Assembly (NCBI RefSeq): GCF_000342165.1
Contig: NZ_AMRV01000001.1
Coordinates: 434,001 to 498,000 of the forward strand
Length of the DNA stretch: 64,000 nucleotides
Direction of reading: 5' to 3'
Origin: Pacificimonas flava
Lineage (GTDB): Bacteria; Pseudomonadota; Alphaproteobacteria; Sphingomonadales; Sphingomonadaceae
The position numbers were made by a program, and so were the translations under genes. Below the pieces are notes generated by a model. It saw nothing but the letters and a program-made list of their open reading frames with translations. It made no database searches and was not told where the DNA came from. Below, in pieces: positions 7,909 through 15,420 of the stretch. The first letter of the stretch is position 1. The number at the start of each line of letters is the position of its first letter.

Positions 7909-8687
7909 GGTCGCGTTGACATAAGATTTCAGCCATAGTCTGGAGGCGGCGAGGTTGAGGAAGCTCTCGAAGGACAGGATGGTCTTGTCGTAGCGGGTGG
8001 CGATACGACGCTGTTGCTTCAGCTTGCCGAACATGCGCTCGATGCGGTTGCGGTCTCGATAGCGGCGATAGTCGGGGTGCTCTGGCACCTTGCGGTTCGA
8101 GCGGGGCGGGATGATCGGCAGGATGCCGCGCATCAGCAGGCTCTCGCGGAAGCGGTCGCCATCGTATCCCTTGTCCGCCAGCAATCCTCGGGGTGTGGCG
8201 GTCGGGATCGCCATCAGCGGCTCGGCAGCGGTATAATCTGACGCTTCACCGCCGGTCAGGATGAAGCCGAGAGGGCGTCCCTGATTGTCCGATCGGGCGT
8301 GGATCTTGCTCGTAAAACCGCCGCGTGATCGACCAAGAGCGTTCGCACGAGCCCCCCTTTTCCGCCCGCTGCCGAGACGTGGCCGCGAACGCTGGTGCTA
8401 TCGATCATGTGCTGCCAGTCCTCGGTCAGGCCCAGATCGACCAGCGTTTGCAGCATCGCGTCCCAGACACCCTGCTCGGCCCAGCGGCGGAAGCGGACGT
8501 AGACCGAGTTCCACTTGCCGTAGCGCTCGTGCATGTCGCGCCAGGGGCAACCAACCCGCAGCACGTAGAGCATGCCGTTCAAGAAGCGCCGGTTATCGCC
8601 CGCCGGTCGCGCCCATCGGCCACGCTCGGGCGGAAGTAGCGGTCCGATCACTTCCCATTCCGCATCCGACAAGTCCCCCCGATCCAT
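7906..8687 (-). CDS. IS5/IS427-type DDE transposase made by programmed -1 frameshifting
   Basis: The first frame (8687 down to 8256) begins MDRGDLSDAEWEVIGPLL and carries the first catalytic Asp in HMIDSTSVRGH. The second frame ends at 7906 and carries the second Asp in LADKGYDGD and the Glu in RNRIERMFGKLK. Reading through A4G6 at 8352-8361 in the -1 frame joins them and gives the canonical ANALGRSRGGFTSKIHA segment, so the full product is about 260 residues with a complete DDE triad. GGAG precedes the ATG by six bases. The terminal TAA lies just outside the element, in target DNA. It looks functional. Confidence 0.88.
7909..7925 (+). repeat. Left terminal inverted repeat of the IS
   Basis: GGTCGCGTTGACATAAG, matching the inverted right end at 15 of 17 positions. 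It is preceded by TA at 7907-7908. Confidence 0.85.
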
Positions 8688-8740
8688 ACCTGCTCCGCAA
8701 AAAGCAGTCTTGAATCAGACGGGGTCCGGTTTGGGAATCC

Positions 8741-8757
8741 CTTTTGTCAACGCGGCC
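8741..8757 (-). repeat. Right terminal inverted repeat of the IS
   Basis: Read on the minus strand this is GGCCGCGTTGACAAAAG. It is followed on the plus strand by TA at 8758-8759, the second copy of the target duplication. Confidence 0.85.
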
Positions 8758-8839
8758 TAGCGCCTTGCGTGATATCGGATACGGGTTCAGGGATGCAATA
8801 AAAGGGAGGTGCCGCAATAGTGCGGCGAATTTTTTGCGT

Positions 8840-9942
8840 ATGGCAAGCAAGAATCCAGTTGCGCATGAATTTGACCAACCTCTGCCTAGACTGGCACCGC
8901 AGGAGCACGACGTGTTCCTTGCTCCGCTGCGCAGTGCGATGCGGTCGTGCAATGGGACGGCGGCAATGCTCCTTCAACGCAACGCGAAGGCCGGCACCGC
9001 ATCTGTCCTGGCGGAAATTTCTACCGGCTCCTCGCCTGCCTTCATTGATCGGCTGCAAGAGGTCGGAGGGTTGGCGAGCCCAGCCGGCCGGCGCGCGGCC
9101 GATCTGGCGCCGCAATGGACGCGCAGCGACACGGGGCCGATGCTCGATATCCCCCTGCTTGGAGACGACGGAGAGATCTTCAATCTCCTGATCGTTATCG
9201 AACCGAAAGCCGCAACAGGCCTTGACCCGGCTCTCCACGACGCCGCGACGCTGGTGCAGCAGCACTGGTTGCCTCTCGTGCGCCTCTGGCAGCGCTCGGC
9301 AGAGCGGGATAATCATCGTCAAAGCTTTGAGAATGCGCTCGATTTCTCTGCCAATGCCTACATGCTTGTCGACTGCGACAGGAACCTCCTTTTCGGTAAC
9401 AAGGCCGCGCGCGCGCTCCTGACGCGAGGACAGAGCCTGATGCTTGCGAACGGCAAACCGACGGCGGTGCGACTGTCGGACGCGCTGCGCCTGTCGGAGA
9501 TGCTGTCGCACGTCATCGCTCTTGCGCAGCAAGCAAATGCCGCGGCCGATCAAAGCTGTCCGGTTCTCATGCTGCCGAGCCCCGATGCGTGCAAGATCCT
9601 GTGCGTCATAAAACCGGTAAAGCCGCCCCCCGGCAGCGCACCGATCCGGCCGCCCTTATCGTGGCGCTGCAACCCTATAGTGACGTCAACCGCCTCATCA
9701 AACCGATCTGCGACGCTTATGGTCTGTCGGCGGTCGAAACGCGTCTGGCCGCCCTGCTGGTCGCTGGATCCTCGATGGGCGATGCATCCGCGGCGATGAG
9801 TGTAAAGAAGGAAACCGCGCGGGGATACCTGAAGACGATCTTCCTGAAGACCGACACACATCGTCAAAGCGAACTGATCCAGCTTATCATGAGCTACACG
9901 TTGCGTGTTGATGCGGATCTGAACCTGCAGTTCGTTGGCTGA
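8840..9942 (+). pseudogene. LuxR-type helix-turn-helix regulator broken by a one-base frameshift
   Basis: The first frame starts MASKNPVAHEFDQP and runs through an N-terminal sensor-like region and a central segment around ALDFSANAYMLVDCDRN that resembles a PAS domain. The C-terminal LuxR DNA-binding domain (LSAVETRLAALLVAGSSMG, then SVKKETARGYLKTIFLKT) is only in the next frame and ends at 9942. Adding one base to the C6 run at 9626-9631 restores a single frame through PPPRQRTDPAALIVALQP, so a one-base deletion there explains the break. As written, translation stops near 9799 without the DNA-binding domain. The gene sits between an IS and the Fap-like cluster, which it may once have controlled. 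A sequencing error in the homopolymer is the main alternative. Confidence 0.8.
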
Positions 9943-10159
9943 CCCCCCGTTTGGGGTCCCCGATCCACCCGCTTGCGCACACGATCTCACGCATGTGGGA
10001 AACAAGCCTTCCCCTGACGAGGGTCGAGACTTCCTGATCTTCCGTTAACCATACTGTCTGACGTTTGGCACGGTTCGCCCTGCGTTGCCGGAAGGGATTG
10101 AGGCATGCCCGCCTGCATCCCGTCCAACTGCAAAGACATGCGAATGGAGGATGCACATC

Positions 10160-11599
10160 ATGAATCGGACCCTTTTCCTAACGGCGTCGGCGGCAGCGCT
10201 GACCCTTTCCGCGCCTGCTGTTGCACAGGTCGAGAACAGCGAAATCGCGCTGGCCGGCTCAGACGCCTATGCCGGCGACACGGGCGACATCACCAATACG
10301 GACAGTTCGGACCATTCCACGGCGGACAGCGGCAACGACAATTCCACGCATACCGACAATTCCGACAATTCGGACAATTCCGACAGCTCCAGTAACTATG
10401 ACGTTGCCGTCAGCGATAGCGGCAATGACAATTCACAATCGGACAGCAGCGACAATAGCGCTGCCTCGGGTGCGCAGGTCGCTGCGAACAATGGAGGGAC
10501 CGCGATGGACAATCGTGACTCGTCCGACAATTCGGACCGGTCCGATAATTCCAGCAACTATGACGTCGCCGTCAGCGACAGCGGAAACGACAATTCGAAC
10601 AACTCCGACAATTCCGATAACAGCGACAATTCGGACAATAGCAGCAACTATGACGTGGCGGTTAGCGACAGCGGAAACGACAATTCCGATAACAGCGACA
10701 ACTCGGACAATAGCAGCAGCTATGATGTCGCCGTCAGCGACAGCCTGAACGACAATTCGGACAATTCCGACAATTCGGATCACTCCGACAACAGCTCGGC
10801 ATCGGGTGCGCAGGTCGCCGCCAACAACGGCAGCTATGCTTCTGACAGCCGCGACCAGTCGACGACCGACAACAGCACCGACAGCGCTGCGAGCGCCGGA
10901 ACCATGGCAGCGAACAACGGCAGCGAAGCCAACGACAACCGCCAGGACAATTCCGTCGACGTCGCGCTGGCCGACAGCTTCAACGACAATTCCGACAATT
11001 CCGACAACTCGGACAACTCCGATAATTCGGACAATTCCGATAACTCCACCACCGACAATAGCGACAACAGCTATGCATCGGCTGGGCATGTCGCCGCCAA
11101 CAACGGCGCAAATGCCCAAGACAACCGCATGGACAATTCGGATAACTCGGACAACTCCGACAATTCCGACAATTCGTCACACTACGATGTCGCGGTGTCC
11201 GATAGCGGAAACGACAGTTCCGACAACTCCGACAACTCGGACAACTCGGACAATTCGGATCATTCCAATCGCACCGACCAGTCGGTTCGCTACGCCGATA
11301 GCTACAACACGGATATGTCGACCGGTACGGCGGAAACCAGCAACATGTTCGGGGATACGGCAGTCGTCGCTTCCTCCACGCTGGCAAGCTACGTCACCGG
11401 CGTCTCCGTCACGTTCGGCAGCGGCGGTGAAGATGGAGAGGACGGCACGGCCGGCCTCAACAACAGCCTGTCGAATGGCGACAGCGCCTTCCAGAACTTC
11501 GCCGGCATGCAGGCGCTGAACCAGAACACGGGCGTCGGCGCATCGCAGAACGCCAATGTCAGCGTCGCGGTCTCCGCCGGCGACATCAACCTCAACTGA
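10160..11599 (+). CDS. Secreted Asp-Asn-Ser repeat protein, proposed FapC-like amyloid or fibre subunit
   Basis: This 479-residue protein has a Sec signal peptide (cleavage near APAVAQ, residue 23). The body is built almost entirely of Asp, Asn and Ser. Runs of the tripeptide DNS alternate with modules of two kinds: YDVAVSDSGNDNS (about six copies, some varied) and ASGAQVAANNG-like (about four copies). The last about 40 residues form a non-repetitive domain with AFQNFAGMQALNQNTG. Only hydrophobic patches of the YDVAVSDS type break an otherwise extremely acidic chain. GGAGG lies nine bases before the chosen ATG. Position at the head of a cluster with a C39 peptidase and a coiled-coil barrel suggests a FapC-like fibre subunit. 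No domain is recognised directly. Confidence 0.7.
   Translation: MNRTLFLTASAAALTLSAPAVAQVENSEIALAGSDAYAGDTGDITNTDSSDHSTADSGNDNSTHTDNSDNSDNSDSSSNYDVAVSDSGNDNSQSDSSDNSAASGAQVAANNGGTAMDNRDSSDNSDRSDNSSNYDVAVSDSGNDNSNNSDNSDNSDNSDNSSNYDVAVSDSGNDNSDNSDNSDNSSSYDVAVSDSLNDNSDNSDNSDHSDNSSASGAQVAANNGSYASDSRDQSTTDNSTDSAASAGTMAANNGSEANDNRQDNSVDVALADSFNDNSDNSDNSDNSDNSDNSDNSTTDNSDNSYASAGHVAANNGANAQDNRMDNSDNSDNSDNSDNSSHYDVAVSDSGNDSSDNSDNSDNSDNSDHSNRTDQSVRYADSYNTDMSTGTAETSNMFGDTAVVASSTLASYVTGVSVTFGSGGEDGEDGTAGLNNSLSNGDSAFQNFAGMQALNQNTGVGASQNANVSVAVSAGDINLN
10338..11265 (+). repeat. Coding tandem repeat array of GACAAY-TCS (Asp-Asn-Ser) 9-mers
   Basis: Many near-identical 9-base units (GACAATTCC, GACAACTCG and synonymous variants) occur in blocks of two to eight, interrupted by the longer modules. 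Synonymous third positions vary between units. This reduces exact identity but still leaves substrate for slippage or recombination that would change length without breaking the frame. Confidence 0.8.
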
Positions 11600-11668
11600 C
11601 GACGATCGGCGGCCCGGCGGACACCGTCCGTTCGGGCCGCCGACGATCCCGCCGGATAGGATAGCGAC

Positions 11669-12007
11669 ATGACACGTTCGCACGCATTCTTCGTCTGCGT
11701 TACAATCGCCGCAATGGGCGCCGGGGGCGCGCAGGCGCAAAACCCCTTCGGCACCACACCCATTGAGGAGGGCCGCCTCGCCAAGGAAACTGCGCGTGAG
11801 GACGTCAATCAGGCCAGCATGGCCGATCAGCGATCCGGCGTAGCGAACAACAGCATCAACGGCGATTCCGCCACCGGTACGATCGCGATCGACAACCAGG
11901 CCTTTCAGAACATGAGCGGCCTGTCCGTGCTGAACGCCAATACGGGCAACAATGTCGCCATCAATGCTTCGATGCAGGTCAACATCGCCATGACGCCGGG
12001 CCTTTGA
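11669..12007 (+). CDS. Small secreted protein sharing the repeat protein's C-terminal motif (FapB-like candidate)
   Basis: This 112-residue protein has a signal peptide ending near GGAQAQ (residue 24). Residues about 77-108 read AFQNMSGLSVLNANTG, then further Asn/Ala/Val residues. They align with the C-terminus of the repeat protein (AFQNFAGMQALNQNTG): AFQN, G, LN, NTG and a following NA are shared. The pairing of a large and a small protein with a common module resembles FapC and FapB of Pseudomonas, in which FapB is a minor nucleating subunit. That parallel is inference. It is followed five bases later by the C39 peptidase gene. Confidence 0.6.
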   Translation: MTRSHAFFVCVTIAAMGAGGAQAQNPFGTTPIEEGRLAKETAREDVNQASMADQRSGVANNSINGDSATGTIAIDNQAFQNMSGLSVLNANTGNNVAINASMQVNIAMTPGL

Positions 12008-12012
12008 CAGCA

Positions 12013-12741
12013 ATGCGCCGCGCCCGGTTTGTCGATCTGTCGGCGGGTTGCGCCGTCCTGCTCGGGGGTTCGGCGCTGCTGACCGCCTGCGCGGCAGACA
12101 TTACGGCAAGCTCGCCCTATTTCTCGGATGCCTTGCCCGGCGGCCAGATCAATTATGCCCCGAAAAGTCTGATCGAGAAGCGCTTCGAAACCGTTGTTCG
12201 CCAGCGCTTCGATTTCAGTTGCGGCTCGGCCGCGCTCGCGACCTTGCTCCGCTACCATTATGATTTGCCGCAAAGCGAACAGACCGTCTTCCAGGGCATG
12301 TGGCAGGAGGGCGATCGCCAGCAGATCCGGAGGCTTGGCTTCTCGCTGCTCGACATGAAGCGTTATCTGGAGGGGCTCGGCCTGCGCGCGGACGGGTACG
12401 AGGTCAGCGTCGATCAGATCGTTTCCGCGGGCGTCCCCGGCATCGCCCTTATCGCACCGGAGGGCTATCGTCATTTCGTGGTCGTCAAGGGCGTTCGCAG
12501 CAACGAGGTCTTGTTGGGAGACCCATCGCTTGGACTGCGCACCATGTCCCCCGAAGAGTTCAAGGAGGTGTGGAACGGTGTCTACTTCGTGCTGAACACG
12601 AACAGCGCCACGGGCCAAGCGCACTTCAATGGGGATCGCCAGTGGATGCACCTGGCCGCCGCACCCGTCGGTTCACCCTTTCTCGACCCGCTCAGCCAGC
12701 AGGCGCTCATGCTGACGGCGCCGTTCTACCGAGACTTTTGA
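12013..12741 (+). CDS. C39-type cysteine peptidase lipoprotein (FapD-like)
   Basis: This 242-residue protein has a lipoprotein signal (LLTAC, Cys 26) and a papain-fold C39-like domain. The candidate catalytic triad is Cys70 in RFDFSCGSAAL, His154 in GYRHFVVVKG and Asp170 in LLGDPSLG, in the right order and spacing for the family. The conserved Gln that precedes the Cys in C39 enzymes is probably that in VVRQRFDFSC. C39 domains cleave after double-glycine leaders. In Pseudomonas the Fap operon encodes a free-standing C39 protein, FapD. The lipid anchor places this enzyme in the periplasm. Its stop overlaps the next start (TGATG). Confidence 0.8.
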   Translation: MRRARFVDLSAGCAVLLGGSALLTACAADITASSPYFSDALPGGQINYAPKSLIEKRFETVVRQRFDFSCGSAALATLLRYHYDLPQSEQTVFQGMWQEGDRQQIRRLGFSLLDMKRYLEGLGLRADGYEVSVDQIVSAGVPGIALIAPEGYRHFVVVKGVRSNEVLLGDPSLGLRTMSPEEFKEVWNGVYFVLNTNSATGQAHFNGDRQWMHLAAAPVGSPFLDPLSQQALMLTAPFYRDF

Positions 12742-13490
12742 TGGGGAGGGCCGCGCCTCTTGCGCTTCTCGCGGGTCTTCTCGTCGCTTATCCCGCCGCC
12801 GGTCAGATCATGTCCGCGCCGGTCAGGATCGTTCCGGATGAGGATCTCGCCGAAATGCGCGGCGGCCTCATCTTGCCCAGCGGGCTCGAAATCGCACTGG
12901 CCGTACGGCAGGATACCAGCATCGACGGCGCCCTCGTCCTGCGCACCTCGTACGTGGTCGATCAGGGCGCGCCGAAACTCAGTATCTTGACCCCCTCACC
13001 TGGGCAGACGGTACCGGGCACAACCGGACAAGACGCCCAGGGCGGACGCGGACCCGCCGCTGCCCCCGGCGGTGATGGCTCCGTTGTCATCGACCGCGCG
13101 GGAGGAATCGCGCTGTTCCAGCCGGGTCTGTCCGGACCGACGGGAGTCCAGGTGAACGTGACCAGAGGTGGCGCGCCACCTTCCGATGAAGGATTGACAG
13201 CCGTATCGCTCCAGCCCGGCGAGAGTGCGACCACGCCCAGCGGCACGCTTACGCTGGATGCCATCCCGGGCGGGTCCCGCATCGGACTTCAAAATGTGGG
13301 AACGGAGATCAGCCATCTGGTCGGTCAAACGATCGGCACGACGATCGCCAACAGCGCAAACGACCGAACCATCGATACCGTGTCCGTCATAGACCTGAAC
13401 CTTACGAACGTATCGCCGGACCTGATCGGATCCGGCATGCTTACTGTAGAGAATGTCGCCGTGGAAGCGGCACGAATGGCCATAGAATAA
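12741..13490 (+). CDS. Secreted protein with a double-glycine-like motif (possible FapE analogue and C39 substrate)
   Basis: This 249-residue protein has a signal peptide ending near AYPAAG (residue 21). Residues 32-42 then read PDEDLAEMRGG, which fits the ELxxIxGG-type leader recognised by C39 peptidases. The remainder is Gly/Pro-rich in the middle and has a C-terminal part rich in Asn, Thr and hydrophobic residues (LVGQTIGTTIANSANDR, VIDLNLTNVSPDLI). I recognise no named domain. Its place between a FapD-like peptidase and a FapF-like barrel matches fapE, but I see no direct sequence basis for calling it FapE. Confidence 0.6.
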   Translation: MGRAAPLALLAGLLVAYPAAGQIMSAPVRIVPDEDLAEMRGGLILPSGLEIALAVRQDTSIDGALVLRTSYVVDQGAPKLSILTPSPGQTVPGTTGQDAQGGRGPAAAPGGDGSVVIDRAGGIALFQPGLSGPTGVQVNVTRGGAPPSDEGLTAVSLQPGESATTPSGTLTLDAIPGGSRIGLQNVGTEISHLVGQTIGTTIANSANDRTIDTVSVIDLNLTNVSPDLIGSGMLTVENVAVEAARMAIE

Positions 13491-13512
13491 CAAAGAATTA
13501 CAAGGGGATTTC

Positions 13513-14874
13513 ATGGTCAGTTTGTTCTTGCGGACGGCCGCATTGTGCGTGGCTCTGCTTCCCGCGGCAGTCGCCGCCCAATCGCCCGAACAACCGACAT
13601 CCCGATCGGGCGACGATCCTGCAAGCCCACCGGGTGCGAACGGCCCTGCAGAAATGGAGGATCTGCGAGCAGAGGTTGCACGCCAGCGCGCCGAACTCGA
13701 GCGCCAGATGCGGGCCCTCCAACTCCAGCAGGACCGTCTCGCCGATCTGGAACGACGTCTGACGGTCAACGACCGTTCTCCAGCGCAGCGTCAGGTCGAA
13801 GCGCGAGCGGATACGGGGCCGGCAATCCCGCCGTCGGTGCCCACGATCCCGGGGGTGGCGCCTCCAGCGGAGACCGTCGGCGTGGCACCGGAAGACTTCG
13901 ATCGCGCACCCGAGGTCGCAGTCCTGGGGGATCAGGGCAGCGTGATCACGCGCGCTGGCCAGCTGACCTCCGAAGTGCAACTGAGCTACGCGCGTGCCGA
14001 CCGGAACCGCGCCATTTTCCGCGGTATCGAGGTCATCGAGTCCGTCCTCGTTGGTGTGTTCGACATAAACGAGAACCGGCAGGACGTCCTGACCGGCGCT
14101 GCGATGCTGCGCTATGGGCTGACCGACGACCTGGAACTCGGCGTACGCATTCCCGTGGTATCGCGCTGGGACACCTCTATCCTCGCACCGATCCAGGGCA
14201 GCACCAACGACGATCCGGCCCGTACCATCGACAATAGTGCGGATGGCTTCGGCCTCGGCGACCTGGAACTCTCCGCCCGGTATCAGCTTCTCGACGCGAA
14301 ACAGGGTTGGCCGTTCCTCATCGGGAATCTGCAAGTCGTCGCACCGACCGGGGAAGGCCCCTTCGCGGTCGAACGCGATAGTCTGGGCCAAGCGCAGGAG
14401 GCCGCCACGGGCTCCGGCTTTTGGGGCGTATCGCCCAGCCTGACGGCGATATTGCCGACCGATCCTGCCGTTCTGTTCGGCACGATAGGCTATACAGCCA
14501 ATTTCGCGGACGATGTGATGACCGAGATCCCGCCCGTCATGGTCACCAGGGTCGATCCCGGGGATTCCATCGCGTTCAGCGCCGGCATCGGCTTTTCGCT
14601 GAACCAGCGTACCTCGCTGAATCTCGGCTACGCTCATACCTGGGCCTTCGGCACGGATACCACGACGCGCCTTCTGCAAGACAGCGGGACGTGGAGCGAG
14701 GAACGCACCTCCACCTCACGCGACCTTCAACTCGGACGTCTTCTCTTTGGGGTTACCTACCGGACCAGCAACAGAACGAGTCTGAACTGGTCGGTAGAAT
14801 TGGGTGCCACCGACGATGCCACCGATCTGCGCACCGTTTTGCGGATTCCCTTCGTCCTGCTCACGGGGCAGTAG
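13513..14874 (+). CDS. Outer-membrane beta-barrel with N-terminal coiled coil (FapF-like transporter)
   Basis: This 453-residue protein has a signal peptide ending near AAVAAQ (residue 23). Residues about 47-84 form a heptad-patterned coiled coil (EMEDLRAEVARQRAELERQ, continuing to ADLERRL). A Pro-rich linker follows, then a C-terminal half with alternating amphipathic strands typical of an outer-membrane barrel, resembling the PF13557-type transporter family. FapF, the trimeric Fap secretion pore, has the same plan of coiled-coil plug followed by barrel and a similar length. AAGGGG precedes the ATG by about six bases. It is the best candidate for the exporter of the repeat protein. Confidence 0.72.
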   Translation: MVSLFLRTAALCVALLPAAVAAQSPEQPTSRSGDDPASPPGANGPAEMEDLRAEVARQRAELERQMRALQLQQDRLADLERRLTVNDRSPAQRQVEARADTGPAIPPSVPTIPGVAPPAETVGVAPEDFDRAPEVAVLGDQGSVITRAGQLTSEVQLSYARADRNRAIFRGIEVIESVLVGVFDINENRQDVLTGAAMLRYGLTDDLELGVRIPVVSRWDTSILAPIQGSTNDDPARTIDNSADGFGLGDLELSARYQLLDAKQGWPFLIGNLQVVAPTGEGPFAVERDSLGQAQEAATGSGFWGVSPSLTAILPTDPAVLFGTIGYTANFADDVMTEIPPVMVTRVDPGDSIAFSAGIGFSLNQRTSLNLGYAHTWAFGTDTTTRLLQDSGTWSEERTSTSRDLQLGRLLFGVTYRTSNRTSLNWSVELGATDDATDLRTVLRIPFVLLTGQ

Positions 14875-14949
14875 CGGGAGCGGAACGAACACCGGTCGGC
14901 CGGGTTGGTAAACAGAGCGGGTCACGGTCACGACCGACAGGAGGCCCCG

Positions 14950-15297
14950 ATGTTACGAACTCTTCTATTTGGCGCTGCGATCATGAGCGGCGTGCCGGCA
15001 GCGGCGTTTGACCTTTCTGCCGATATATCCATGGCACCTACCGAGACCGCAATTGGGTTTCTTTCGGCGGATCGGCTGAGTGAGGGTCAGCTCGCCAGAA
15101 CGACGCCAGAGACGGAACCATGGCTGCCAGCGGCTGCGGAGATGCCCGCCTTTGTCAGTACCAGCTGGCTTGCACCTCCCTCCCCCTACGTCTCTTCCGG
15201 CCTCACCATGCCCGAACAGTTCGACACCTGGAACTTCGATGTTGCAACGCTGCTGATCGCGCAGGCTGTGGCGGCCAGCGGCGTACCTCAGATCTGA
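14950..15297 (+). CDS. Small secreted protein of unknown function at the end of the Fap-like cluster
   Basis: This 115-residue protein has a signal peptide ending near GVPAAAF. The start is supported by AGGAGG six bases upstream. The mature chain is acidic, proline-containing and has no cysteines. I recognise no family. It lies 75 bases after the FapF-like gene on the same strand and before a hairpin, so it is probably the last gene of the cluster. Confidence 0.55.
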   Translation: MLRTLLFGAAIMSGVPAAAFDLSADISMAPTETAIGFLSADRLSEGQLARTTPETEPWLPAAAEMPAFVSTSWLAPPSPYVSSGLTMPEQFDTWNFDVATLLIAQAVAASGVPQI

Positions 15298-15378
15298 GGG
15301 GCCGCTGCCGATCGCGAACTTTTCAGGGTCATCGCGACGCCCGCCGACGCACTGCTGAGAACCACAATTCGGAATATG

Positions 15379-15411
15379 TTTGTGGGACGCCCCAAATGGT
15401 CGCCCCACAAA
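15379..15411. terminator. Candidate bidirectional hairpin terminator
   Basis: An 8-base perfect stem (TTTGTGGG paired with CCCACAAA) surrounds a 17-base loop between the convergent cluster end and the PEP-CTERM gene. There is no long U tract, so termination strength is uncertain. Confidence 0.4.
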
Positions 15412-15420
15412 GCAGTCATC

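Larger units (their letters stand above)
7909..8757 (-). mobile_element. IS5 family (IS427-type) insertion sequence, 849 bp, apparently intact
   Basis: The element is bounded by imperfect 17-base terminal inverted repeats: GGTCGCGTTGACATAAG on the left and, read inward from the right end, GGCCGCGTTGACAAAAG (15 of 17 identical). It is flanked on both sides by TA, the expected 2-base target duplication. It carries one transposase gene in two overlapping frames joined by a -1 frameshift site. The reconstructed target is TTAG, matching the YTAR preference known for this group. It sits 82 bases upstream of the LuxR-type regulator start. Confidence 0.9.

Noticed and set aside
10065-10080. Possible sigma54 promoter (TTGGCACGG) before the repeat-protein gene
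   Set aside because: The -12 GC element is not at the required spacing; the match stops at the -24 half.
10433-11119. 228-codon minus-strand frame of Val/Ile/Gly repeats
   Set aside because: It is the antisense image of the Asp-Asn-Ser repeats. The plus strand has the signal peptide, ribosome site and C-terminal domain.
10338-11265. CRISPR array considered for the short regular repeats
   Set aside because: Units are 9 bases, in frame with a coding sequence, synonymously variable and without unique spacers.
13498-14679. 393-codon minus-strand frame opposite the FapF-like gene
   Set aside because: Antisense shadow with no signal peptide or motif; the plus-strand protein has a signal peptide, coiled coil and barrel.
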